From contig UQPY01000041.1 in the NCBI GenBank assembly GCA_900542965.1, forward strand, positions 1 to 16,683: a stretch of 16,683 nt of DNA. Reading direction: 5' to 3'. The notes below the pieces were generated by a model that searched no databases, was not told the DNA's origin, and saw only the letters and a program-made list of their open reading frames with translations. Positions 1 to 7,283 of the stretch are shown in pieces. The first letter of the stretch is position 1. Each line of letters opens with the position of its first letter. This DNA is from an uncultured Collinsella sp. (GTDB lineage: Bacteria; Actinomycetota; Coriobacteriia; Coriobacteriales; Coriobacteriaceae). Made by a program: the position numbers and the translations under genes.

Positions 1-43
1 TTACTACGCGTCTCGTGGGCTCGGAGATGTGTATAAGAGACAG
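1..43. other. Illumina Nextera adapter (assembly artefact)
   Basis: Bases 10-43 match, as I remember it, the whole 34-nt Nextera transposase read-2 adapter, from GTCTCGTGGGCTCGG to the mosaic end AGATGTGTATAAGAGACAG. Bases 2-9 (TACTACGC) sit where the 8-nt i7 index would be, and as I recall they equal the oligo form of index N719 (read as GCGTAGTA). Base 1 (T) fits the last base of the P7 primer. This stretch is library-preparation sequence left at a contig end and should be trimmed. Genomic sequence starts at about base 44. Confidence 0.96.
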
Positions 44-176
44 CAGTCCTAGTCGTTGGGGATCTACCGACGCATTGGGGGTTTGCGCCTTCCATGCATG
101 ACAGCCGTCTCTTTTATGTTTCCTTTAGCCGTTGCTGCCTAGGATGGGGGTTAGTCGGTAGGAAGGGAGCGTCTAT

Positions 177-1745
177 ATGGACGACGCGAGCGAGCGCGCG
201 ATTGAAGAGGACATGCTCGATCAGTTCAACTACTTTGATGATGAGGACGAGGAGCTGATCGACCGTCGCGAGCCGGCGCCGCTTGATTCCTTTGATCTGG
301 TCGATGAAGAGGCTGATGAGGTTGAGGGTGAATCAGTGGAGCCCCCACAGCCTTCGCGCCTTGACTCGCTGCTTTCGAGAGCCCCCATGCACCACGGCGT
401 TCGTGCCGGCGCGCTCCATATGAAAACTGACTGGCACCAGATCGTGACGGCAGGCGATGAGCTTGCCGTCGATGCGCCACTCACCGATAAGTCATCCATC
501 ATCTGCCGCACCGGCATGCTTATGCTGGCAAGCGGAACAGGTGCCTGGCGCGTGCGCGATACCATGAATCGTGTTGCTGCCGTGCTCGGCGTCACGATTC
601 ACGTCGATCTGAGTCTCCTGTCGTTTGAGTGCACCTGCATCGAAGATGGCCACTGCTTTAACGAGGTTGTCAGCCTGCCCACAACGGGCGTCAATACCCA
701 TCGCATTTGGATGATGGAGAGCTTCTTAAAGGAAATCGAGACGTATGGGCGCCGGTTTACCGTGCACGAATACCACGAGATGCTCAAGACCGTTGAGAGC
801 TCAAAACCCGATTACTCTCCTTGGCAACAGGGCCTTGCGGCAGCCTGTGCTTGCGGCGCCTTCGTCTTTTTGCTCGGCGGCGGCCCTATCGAGATGGCCT
901 GCGCATTCGTAGGCGCTGGTGTCGGCAACTTTGCTCGCTCCCATATTCTCAAGCAGGGTCTTGGCCAGTTTAGCGCGCTGACGACGGGCGTTGCGCTCGC
1001 TTGCGTTTCGTATCTGCTGGCATTGCTCGGCCTTGGCCAGGTCGTACCGGGGGCAATGTCGCACCAAGAAGGCTATATCGGCGCCATGCTCTTTGTGATT
1101 CCCGGCTTTCCCCTCATTACGGCAGGCCTCGACATCGCTAAGCTCGATATGCGAAGCGGCATTGAGCGTCTTTCGTATGCCGTGTCGATTATTGTGATGG
1201 CGACCCTTGTGGGCTGGATGGTTGCCGAGTGTGTGGGGCTGGCACCGGATGATTTTGCCCCGCTCGGCCTTTCGCCGCTTGCCCTTACGCTCCTGCGCGT
1301 GGTGATGAGCTTCGTTGGCGTATTCGGCTTCTCGGTTATGTTCAACAGTCCGGTAAAGATGGCAGCGGCGGCAGGGCTCATCGGCGCCGTGTCTAATACC
1401 TTGCGCCTTACGCTCGTCGATGCGCCGACGCTGTTTCCCTTTCTGGGCCTGAGCGTAGGTATGCCTCCCGAGGCGGCAGCGTTTATCGGCGCGCTGGTAT
1501 CGGGACTGCTGGCAAGCTTGGCCGAAGTCAAGCTCACCTACCCACGTATCGCCCTCACGGTGCCATCAATTGTCATTATGGTGCCGGGCCTGTATCTGTA
1601 TCGCTCGATGTACTACATGTGCACCTTCGATACGGTCAATATGCTCGGTTGGTTTGTGCGTGCAGTGCTCATCGTGGCGTTTTTGCCCGTTGGTCTGGGT
1701 GTGGCGAGAACCCTCACCGACCCTCGCTGGCGCCATACCAGCTAA
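177..1745 (+). CDS. Threonine/serine exporter family membrane protein (ThrE-like, DUF1212 + DUF3815)
   Basis: A 522-residue integral membrane protein of the ThrE family, whose members export threonine and serine. After a very acidic tail (25 Asp/Glu in the first 60 residues), the cytoplasmic DUF1212 segment begins near residue 105 with the family pattern GMLMLASGTGAWRVRDT, followed by a Cys-containing segment (CTCIEDGHC, 152-160). Two hydrophobic blocks of about five helices each follow (about 215-350 and 365-515). They carry the family signatures VIPGFPLITAGLD (307-319) and VPGLYLYRSMY (469-479). The ATG at 177 has an AAGGGAG ribosome site at 163-169, 7 nt upstream. The acidic tail is not part of the conserved domain. 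The exported substrate is inferred from the family; small peptides or other amino acids are possible. The gene appears to stand alone, with a palindromic repeat starting at its stop codon. Confidence 0.9.
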   Translation: MDDASERAIEEDMLDQFNYFDDEDEELIDRREPAPLDSFDLVDEEADEVEGESVEPPQPSRLDSLLSRAPMHHGVRAGALHMKTDWHQIVTAGDELAVDAPLTDKSSIICRTGMLMLASGTGAWRVRDTMNRVAAVLGVTIHVDLSLLSFECTCIEDGHCFNEVVSLPTTGVNTHRIWMMESFLKEIETYGRRFTVHEYHEMLKTVESSKPDYSPWQQGLAAACACGAFVFLLGGGPIEMACAFVGAGVGNFARSHILKQGLGQFSALTTGVALACVSYLLALLGLGQVVPGAMSHQEGYIGAMLFVIPGFPLITAGLDIAKLDMRSGIERLSYAVSIIVMATLVGWMVAECVGLAPDDFAPLGLSPLALTLLRVVMSFVGVFGFSVMFNSPVKMAAAAGLIGAVSNTLRLTLVDAPTLFPFLGLSVGMPPEAAAFIGALVSGLLASLAEVKLTYPRIALTVPSIVIMVPGLYLYRSMYYMCTFDTVNMLGWFVRAVLIVAFLPVGLGVARTLTDPRWRHTS

Positions 1746-1780
1746 TTGGTGCAAGGGGGACAGGTTACTTTGCACCAAAT
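1745..1780. repeat. Small palindromic unit directly after the stop codon
   Basis: TTGGTGCAA (1746-1754) and TTGCACCAA (1770-1778) form a perfect 9-bp stem around a 15-nt loop containing GGGGGACAGGTTACT. The unit starts at the last base of the preceding stop codon. Its form recalls the short REP-like palindromes with a GGGGACAGGTT core often seen between genes of gut bacteria, some of which are mobilised by Y1/RAYT transposases. No transposase is present here and that link is inference. There is no T-tract, so it is a poor intrinsic terminator. Confidence 0.6.
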
Positions 1781-1781
1781 G

Positions 1782-1848
1782 AGTTGCGGTGAAATAGGGA
1801 CTGAATTGTTGCTTAAAGGGTCAAAACAGTCCGTATTCCACCGCAACT
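1782..1848. repeat. 22-bp inverted repeat (hairpin element)
   Basis: Arms 1782-1803 (starting AGTTGCGGTG) and 1827-1848 (ending CACCGCAACT) pair over 22 positions with two mismatches, around a 23-nt loop. It lies 1 nt after the preceding 9-bp palindrome, so the two form a composite element of about 100 bp. No open reading frame or T-tract explains it. It is probably an interspersed intergenic repeat; copy number elsewhere in the genome cannot be seen from here. Confidence 0.6.
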
Positions 1849-1967
1849 TATGGGGTCGGGGGGGGATTATTGGTGCCCTGCATCTCCATAAACTCAACGC
1901 TTACGAAGCGCGCGCCGTTCGTGTTAGGGTAGTTCCACCACATAAGTAGTCGCAGACGCACGTACCA

Positions 1968-2017
1968 CGGGCGGGCGAGATGAAGTCCCAACAGCTCCAT
2001 CTTGCCCGCCCGTTTTT
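1968..2017 (+). terminator. Rho-independent terminator or leader attenuator
   Basis: CGGGCGGGCGAGATG (1968-1982) pairs with CATCTTGCCCGCCCG (1998-2012): 15 positions with one G-U wobble and a 15-nt loop, followed directly by TTTTT (2013-2017). It is a strong intrinsic terminator. It lies about 220 nt after the exporter gene but only 45 nt before the next start codon. It may end the upstream transcript, or attenuate a leader of the DUF2798 gene if a promoter lies between 1850 and 1968. I see no convincing promoter there. Confidence 0.75.
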
Positions 2018-2061
2018 GTTGCGTGGTGCCGCGGCGTAACACAGAAAGGACAATGCCCTTT

Positions 2062-2655
2062 ATGCCTATCAACAAACGAGAGAGCCTGCTGTTCACCTTT
2101 ATCATGTGCTTTTGCATGGTGCTCTGGATGAGCATCTACAACGTTGCCCTGCAGCATGGGGCCATCAACGGCGAGGTTGTTGCCGCCGCGTGGCTCGGCT
2201 TCCCCGTTGCCTACGTTTTTGCCATGTGCTGCGACTGGTTTGTTGCCAGCCCCCTTGCTAAGGGCTTCGCCTTTAAATTCCTGGTCACGCCGGGCAAGAG
2301 CTCGCCGCTTGCCATGACGCTCGCCGTCAGCTCCTGCATGGTTGTTCCCATGGTTATCATCATGTCGCTCTACGGCGCGTGCGAAGGCCTGTTCCATATG
2401 CCCGGCGGCCCGCTTGCCAATTTGCAGGCGCTGCCGATGATGTGGCTCGTCAACATTCCGCGCAACTTTATCATGGCCCTGCCTTGGAACCTGCTAGTGG
2501 CTGGTCCGGTTGCTCGCTTTGTCTTCCGCCGCGCCTTCCCCATGGGAACCGTCTTTGAAGAGCGGCATATGGAGCTCGTGCGCATGCCTGGCGCTTCCGT
2601 TGCCGATGCCGTCAATGACGTTGCCGAGAGCATGGACGCCGAGCCTGCCTGCTAG
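2062..2655 (+). CDS. DUF2798 domain-containing membrane protein
   Basis: A 197-residue membrane protein with four predicted helices (about 8-28, 42-63, 83-104, 125-150). They form two copies of the DUF2798 pattern: a helix ending in MSIYN or MSLYG, then a helix with AWLGFPVAYVFAMCCDWFVA, and later MMWLVNIPRNFIMALPWNLLVAGPVAR. A short soluble tail follows (about 155-197). The biochemical function of the family is not known to me. The start was put at ATG 2062 (MPINKRES): the AAAGGA site at 2045-2050 is 11 nt upstream, and as I recall relatives begin with MPxNKxE. ATG 2053, two codons-plus upstream, is the alternative but lies only 2 nt after that site. A TTG at 2002 lies inside the terminator hairpin and was rejected. 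The gene stands alone between terminators. Confidence 0.75.
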   Translation: MPINKRESLLFTFIMCFCMVLWMSIYNVALQHGAINGEVVAAAWLGFPVAYVFAMCCDWFVASPLAKGFAFKFLVTPGKSSPLAMTLAVSSCMVVPMVIIMSLYGACEGLFHMPGGPLANLQALPMMWLVNIPRNFIMALPWNLLVAGPVARFVFRRAFPMGTVFEERHMELVRMPGASVADAVNDVAESMDAEPAC

Positions 2656-2779
2656 GCAACAGCCTCTAACCTAGAGCGCCCGCCGCACCCGGCGATTCCT
2701 TTTTTGTAGACGTTGTCGTATGGCTGCATGCGGAAAAGGCCCCAGCGGTTAACATATACTCCATATGGGTAAAGAGACC

Positions 2780-2804
2780 AAAGCGCCGCCACGAGTGGCG
2801 CTTT
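2780..2804 (+). terminator. Possible hairpin upstream of clpC (weak terminator)
   Basis: AAAGCGCC (2780-2787) pairs with GGCGCTTT (2797-2804), and an alternative inner pairing GCCAC/GTGGC exists. The following bases (GCGTTTG) are only moderately T-rich, so this is a weak intrinsic terminator or an untranslated-leader hairpin 38 nt before the clpC start. A second, weaker 5-bp hairpin at 2681-2694 precedes a TTTTTT run at 2700-2705 and might end the DUF2798 transcript. Confidence 0.4.
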
Positions 2805-2842
2805 GCGTTTGAAAAAAACTAGCTCGTCTAAGAGGAACTAGC

Positions 2843-5485
2843 ATGTTAGACCGTTTTACCGATCGCGCGCGCAAGGTCATGTCCATGGCCAAGCAAGAAG
2901 CGCTCGATCTTCACTCAAATAAGGTGGGTACCGAGCACCTGCTGCTCGCACTTGCCAAGGAGGACGAGGGCATCGCTGCCGAGGCGCTGCGCTCGCTCGA
3001 TATCTCCTATGATGACATCATGGATACCCTCAAAGAGGTCCAGACCACGGTTCCCGAGCCCAGCGAGGAGACCGAGGCTGCCAAGCTCGCCTTTACGCCG
3101 CTCGTCATCAGCGTGATGGAGCGCTCCTTCCGCGTGGCACGCGAGAACAACCAGACCTACGTTTCGACCGAGCACTTGCTGATCGGCATCGTCGAAGAGG
3201 GCAACGGCATGGCCATGGACATCCTCATGCGCCTGGGCGTGTCGTCCGCCTCCATCAAAAAGGCTATCGAGAAACTCACCGCCAAGGACCAGGACAAGAA
3301 GCGTCCGCTCGCCGGTGCCGGTGCCGGGCGTCCCGGTGCGGGCCTGCCGTTCTTTAGCGGCTCGGATGCCTCTCAGCAAAAGGGGAGTGGCACCGATACG
3401 CTTAAGCAGTTCGCGACCAACCTCACGCAGAAGGCGCGCGACGGCGAGCTCGATCCCGTGATTGGCCGCGAAAAGGAAGTCCAGCGCATGATGGAGATCC
3501 TTTCGCGCCGCACCAAGAACAACCCGCTCATTCTGGGCGACCCCGGCGTGGGCAAGACGGCCATCGTCGAGGGCCTGGCTCAGCAGATAGCAGCCGGCAA
3601 CGTGCCCGAGAACCTCATGAACCAGAATATCTGGACGCTCGACCTGCCGGGCCTCGTGGCGGGCGCCAAGTATCGCGGCGAGTTTGAGGAGCGCCTCAAG
3701 AACGTGATTCAGGAGGCCACCGAAGCCGACGACGTCATCCTGTTTATCGACGAGATGCACACCATCATCGGTGCCGGTTCTGCCGAGGGCTCCATCGACG
3801 CGAGCTCCATGCTCAAACCCGTGCTCGCGCGCGGTGCCTTTCAGATTATCGGTGCCACCACGGCCGAGGAATTCCGCAAGTACCTCACCAAGGACCCGGC
3901 CTTCGAGCGTCGCTTCCAGACCATCGATGTCGAGGAGCCGAGCGTCGAGGACACGGTCAAGATCCTGACCGCACTCAAGCCGCGCTACGAGGAGCATCAC
4001 CATGTGCGCTATACGCAGGGTGCTATCGAGGCCGCCGCGAACCTTTCCAACCGCTACATCCAGGATCGCTTCCTGCCCGATAAGGCCATCGACCTCATCG
4101 ACGAGGCCGGTGCCCGCGCTCGCATCGCCGCGAATCGCGCGCCCGAGCCGGTGCGCGAGGCCGAGCATCGCATAGAGGAGCTCAAGGCCGCCGCGCAGGA
4201 GGCCACCGAGGGCGACGACATGAACAAGGCCGCCGAGATTACCGAGCAGCAGAAGGCCGCCGAGATTGAGCTCGCCGAGGCCAAGGCTGCCTGGACCGCT
4301 GAGCTCGACGCCAGCCCGCTCACCATCGATGTGAGTCAGATTGCCGACATCGTGTCCGTGACCTCTGGCGTGCCGGTTTCCTCGCTCACCGAGAGCGAGA
4401 GCCGGCGCCTGCTGCAGACCGAAAGCGTGCTCAAGACGCGCATCATCGGCCAGGATGAGGCAGTCGAGGCCGTCGCCAAGGCCGTGCGCCGCAGCCGCTC
4501 GCCGCTCAAGGACCCGCGTCGTCCCGGCGGCAGCTTTATCTTCCTGGGTCCCACCGGCACAGGCAAGACCGAGCTCGCAAAGACGCTCGCCGAGTACCTC
4601 TTTGGCAGCAAGGACGCGCTCATCAGCTTCGACATGTCGGAGTTCGGCAGCGAGTTCGAGGTCTCCAAGCTCATCGGTAGCCCTCCGGGTTACGTGGGCC
4701 ACGACGAGGGCGGTCAGCTCACCAAGGCTGTGCGCCGTCATCCGTACTCGGTCGTGCTGTTCGACGAGATCGAGAAGGCGCACCCCGACATCTTCAACAT
4801 TTTGTTGCAGGTGCTGGAGGAGGGCCGCCTGACCGATAGCCAGGGCAAGACGGTCGACTTCCGCAATACCGTGATCATCATGACGTCCAACGTGGGCGCC
4901 CGCGAGATCGCGCAGGATGCGAGCGTCGGTTTTGGCACCACCGGTGAGCAGGGTCTCACGTCGAGCGAGATCCGCGGCCGTGCGATGGGCGAGCTCAAGC
5001 GCCTGTTCCGCCCCGAGCTGCTCAATCGTATCGACGATATTGTGGTGTTCCAGAAGCTCTCGGGCGAGAATCTCACCAAGATTGCGCACCTGCTGGTGGA
5101 CGATCTGCGCCAGCGCCTGATCGCAAACGGCATGAACATCAAGCTTACCGATGCGGCCTACGACAAGATTGTGGCGGAGGGTACCGACCTCACCAACGGC
5201 GCGCGTCCGCTGCGTCGTGCCATCCAAAAGCTCATCGAGGATCCGCTGTCCGAGGAACTGCTGGCTGGCGAGTGGGGCGAGGGCGATACCGTCCTGTGCG
5301 ACGTGGCCGACGGCAAGTTTCTCTTTAGCCACGGCACGGGTGAGATCCCGGCGCCGCGTCCGGCGGGTGCGCTCGGGGGCGATACCGCTCCGGCGGCGCC
5401 GCACACCGGAAACGCCGCGCCTGTGAGCAGCGGCGTGAGCTCGGGCCCCGGTGGCATGATGCAAGCCGGCTCTGGCGCGCTGTAG
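2843..5485 (+). CDS. clpC: ATP-dependent Clp protease ATP-binding subunit ClpC
   Basis: An 880-residue Hsp100/AAA+ unfoldase that feeds substrates into the ClpP peptidase in the cytoplasm. Two Clp-N repeats (about 2-70 and 80-145) are joined by a Gly/Ala/Pro linker (155-175) to AAA+ domain 1, with Walker A GDPGVGKT (232-239) and Walker B VILFIDE (298-304). A ClpC-type middle coiled coil follows (about 435-485). AAA+ domain 2 has Walker A GPTGTGKT (569-576), Walker B VVLFDE (637-642) and the ClpP-docking loop VGF (695-697). This short middle domain and the VGF tripeptide separate it from ClpB, which is a ClpP-independent disaggregase. The ATG at 2843 follows AGAGGAA (2831-2837) by 5 nt. A tail rich in Gly, Ala, Pro and Ser (833-880) extends past the usual domain end. 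No ctsR, mcsA or mcsB lies upstream and no clear CtsR box was found, so its control remains open. Confidence 0.97.
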   Translation: MLDRFTDRARKVMSMAKQEALDLHSNKVGTEHLLLALAKEDEGIAAEALRSLDISYDDIMDTLKEVQTTVPEPSEETEAAKLAFTPLVISVMERSFRVARENNQTYVSTEHLLIGIVEEGNGMAMDILMRLGVSSASIKKAIEKLTAKDQDKKRPLAGAGAGRPGAGLPFFSGSDASQQKGSGTDTLKQFATNLTQKARDGELDPVIGREKEVQRMMEILSRRTKNNPLILGDPGVGKTAIVEGLAQQIAAGNVPENLMNQNIWTLDLPGLVAGAKYRGEFEERLKNVIQEATEADDVILFIDEMHTIIGAGSAEGSIDASSMLKPVLARGAFQIIGATTAEEFRKYLTKDPAFERRFQTIDVEEPSVEDTVKILTALKPRYEEHHHVRYTQGAIEAAANLSNRYIQDRFLPDKAIDLIDEAGARARIAANRAPEPVREAEHRIEELKAAAQEATEGDDMNKAAEITEQQKAAEIELAEAKAAWTAELDASPLTIDVSQIADIVSVTSGVPVSSLTESESRRLLQTESVLKTRIIGQDEAVEAVAKAVRRSRSPLKDPRRPGGSFIFLGPTGTGKTELAKTLAEYLFGSKDALISFDMSEFGSEFEVSKLIGSPPGYVGHDEGGQLTKAVRRHPYSVVLFDEIEKAHPDIFNILLQVLEEGRLTDSQGKTVDFRNTVIIMTSNVGAREIAQDASVGFGTTGEQGLTSSEIRGRAMGELKRLFRPELLNRIDDIVVFQKLSGENLTKIAHLLVDDLRQRLIANGMNIKLTDAAYDKIVAEGTDLTNGARPLRRAIQKLIEDPLSEELLAGEWGEGDTVLCDVADGKFLFSHGTGEIPAPRPAGALGGDTAPAAPHTGNAAPVSSGVSSGPGGMMQAGSGAL

Positions 5486-5510
5486 GGCGTGGCGACAATT
5501 TGATACGCGC

Positions 5511-5543
5511 AATCGAGGCGCTCTGGCAAGGGCGCCTCGATTT
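5511..5543 (+). terminator. clpC terminator
   Basis: A perfect 11-bp stem, AATCGAGGCGC (5511-5521) with GCGCCTCGATT (5532-5542), has a 10-nt loop. Only a short T-run (TTT, partly in the stem) follows. It lies 26 nt after the clpC stop and no other gene is near, so it very likely ends the clpC transcript. Confidence 0.7.
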
Positions 5544-5625
5544 GTAGAGCTGCGAAGTTGTGACCGTTACGCTATGCGGTTCGCCGTTAGCCGATGATGC
5601 GAGGGCGCTCGGCGTTTTCGACTGG

Positions 5626-5654
5626 TTTATGCACGCAAAGTCTGGGAATATACA
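5626..5654 (+). promoter_or_regulatory. Possible pepD promoter
   Basis: TTTATG (5626-5631) and TATACA (5649-5654) are spaced 17 bp apart, 45 nt before the pepD start. They match the sigma-70 consensus at 3 of 6 and 4 of 6 positions. A promoter is expected here because the clpC terminator lies upstream, but this assignment is by eye only. Confidence 0.3.
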
Positions 5655-5698
5655 AGGCGCACGTCTTACTGTCTAACCAGTTGCGCCAAGGAGGCACC

Positions 5699-7156
5699 AT
5701 GGACTACAAGATTACCGGCTACGAGCCCGCCCAGCTGTTCCATTTCTTTGAGGAGGTCAGCGCGATCCCCCGTGGGTCTGGCAACGAGAAGGGCATCAGC
5801 GATTTCCTGGTTGCGTTTGCCAAGGAGCGCGGCCTCGATGTGTACCAGGACGAGGTCTACAACGTTATCATTCGCAAGCCCGCATCTGCCGGTGCCGAGA
5901 ATGCCCCGACCGTGATGCTGCAGGGCCATATCGATATGGTGTGCGACAAGTTGGGCTCCGTTGAGCACGACTTTACGACCGATGGTATCGACCTGGTCGT
6001 CAAGGACGGCGTCCTCACCGCTAACGGCACCACTCTGGGCGCCGACAACGGTATCGCCGTCGCGCTTATGCTTACCGTGCTCAACGACGATTCGATTGCC
6101 CATCCGGCCCTCGAGTGCGTATTCACCACCGACGAGGAGACTGGCCTGGTCGGTGCCGAGACGCTCGACAAGTCCCAGATTAGCGCCCGCACTATGATCA
6201 ACCTTGACTCCGAGGAAGAGGGCGTTGCCACCGTCAGCTGCGCCGGCGGCGTCGTCGTTACCTACACCTGCCCCATCGTGCGCGAGCACAAGACCGGTAG
6301 TACCCTCACGCTCGACATCTCCGGCCTGCTGGGCGGTCACTCCGGCAGCGATATCAACCTGGAGCGCGGCAACGGCAACCTCATCATGGCCCGCATCATC
6401 GACCGCCTGATGGTCGCTGGCGAGCCCGCCATCGTCAGCTTTAACGGCGGCACTAAGGACAACGCCATCAACCGTGAGTGCAAGGCTGTTCTGGTCTACG
6501 CCGACCACGCTGCCGCCGAGGCCGCGGCCCAGATTGCAAAGGGCATCATCGCCGACGTCACTGCCGAGCTCGAGGTCTTCGACCCCGGCTTTACCTGCAC
6601 CGTCGAGATTGCCGACAACGCCGAGGTCGAGGCCATGGACGAGAAGTCCGCGCTTGCCCTCATCCGCGCCCTGCGTCTTGCCCCCAACGGTGTGATCCGC
6701 CGCAACGTCGCTACCGACGGCTCCGTCGAGGTTTCCTCCAACATCGGTGTGGTTGCCACTTCTGACGACGAGGTCAAGATCATGCTGTCCCCGCGCTCTT
6801 CGATCACCTCGCTGCAGAACGAGTTCAAGGACCGTCTGCAGACGCTGGCCGATGTCCTGGGCTTCGACGCCAAGTTTGAGTTTGAGTATCCCGGCTGGAG
6901 CTATGCCGAGCATTCGCCGGTCCGCGACGTCTTTGTCGAGAGCTATCGAGAGCTCTTTGGCTCCGAGCTGCGCATCGAGTCCATTCACGCCGGCCTTGAG
7001 TGCGGCCTGTTTGCCGAGGCCCTGCACGGCCTGGACGCCATCGCCGTGGGCCCGACGCTCTCCGATGTCCACACCCCGGACGAGAGCATGGAGCTCGCTT
7101 CTGCCGAGCGCTTCTACGAGCTGCTCATCGACGTCCTCAAGCGCCTCGCTGCGTAA
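5699..7156 (+). CDS. pepD: Aminoacyl-histidine dipeptidase (M20 family)
   Basis: A 485-residue cytoplasmic metallopeptidase, the length I recall for E. coli PepD, which splits Xaa-His dipeptides such as carnosine and other unblocked dipeptides. The M20 metal site is complete: H77 and D79 (GHIDMV), bridging D116 (LGADNGI), general base E146 and ligand E147 (TTDEETG), D170 (NLDSEEEG) and H458 (SDVHTPDE). The lid domain lies at about 185-385. The ATG at 5699 has a perfect AAGGAGG ribosome site (5688-5694) 4 nt upstream, so the 35 further in-frame codons upstream were left out. It is a single-gene unit between two terminators. Related M20 di/tripeptidases are possible, but length and motif spacing favour PepD. 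Confidence 0.93.
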   Translation: MDYKITGYEPAQLFHFFEEVSAIPRGSGNEKGISDFLVAFAKERGLDVYQDEVYNVIIRKPASAGAENAPTVMLQGHIDMVCDKLGSVEHDFTTDGIDLVVKDGVLTANGTTLGADNGIAVALMLTVLNDDSIAHPALECVFTTDEETGLVGAETLDKSQISARTMINLDSEEEGVATVSCAGGVVVTYTCPIVREHKTGSTLTLDISGLLGGHSGSDINLERGNGNLIMARIIDRLMVAGEPAIVSFNGGTKDNAINRECKAVLVYADHAAAEAAAQIAKGIIADVTAELEVFDPGFTCTVEIADNAEVEAMDEKSALALIRALRLAPNGVIRRNVATDGSVEVSSNIGVVATSDDEVKIMLSPRSSITSLQNEFKDRLQTLADVLGFDAKFEFEYPGWSYAEHSPVRDVFVESYRELFGSELRIESIHAGLECGLFAEALHGLDAIAVGPTLSDVHTPDESMELASAERFYELLIDVLKRLAA

Positions 7157-7211
7157 AGGTTGCGCTAGCAGCAGTCCGAGTCACGTGCTAGCGGATTGCA
7201 AATGACATTAT

Positions 7212-7256
7212 GAGAGGGGGCACCCGGTCTTTTGCGACGGGTGCCCCCTCTCTTTT
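7212..7256 (+). terminator. Strong pepD terminator
   Basis: A perfect 15-bp stem, GAGAGGGGGCACCCG (7212-7226) with CGGGTGCCCCCTCTC (7238-7252), has an 11-nt loop and is followed by TTTTGTTT. It lies between the convergent pepD and hipA genes. On the minus strand no good T-tract follows the stem, so it mainly serves pepD. A second small inverted repeat, CGCTAGCA/TGCTAGCG (7163-7170 and 7186-7193), sits between the stop codon and this hairpin. Confidence 0.9.
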
Positions 7257-7283
7257 GTTTGATAATTGCGAAATTACGGCCAC

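Noticed and set aside
64..161. CTACCGAC/GTCGGTAG inverted repeat upstream of the exporter
   Set aside because: Only 8 bp with 82 nt between the arms, which can arise by chance, and no T-tract or regulator suggests a function.
2002..2061. Upstream TTG start for the DUF2798 protein
   Set aside because: The TTG lies in the 3' arm of the terminator hairpin and the added residues are not membrane-like. ATG 2062 has a better-placed ribosome site.
2767..2783. GGGTAAAGAGACCAAAG as a CtsR heptad operator of clpC
   Set aside because: The two half-repeats fit the known RGTCAAA-NAN-RGTCAAA pattern poorly, the spacing is wrong, and no ctsR gene is present.
2915..5512. An 865-codon open frame antisense to clpC
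   Set aside because: It mirrors clpC codons in a GC-rich gene, has low-complexity Leu/Ala/Gly/Arg composition and no recognisable domain. The plus-strand ClpC is complete.
5666..7072. A 468-codon open frame antisense to pepD
   Set aside because: Same cause: codon-bias shadow of a complete M20 peptidase, with no domain and no ribosome site that stands out.
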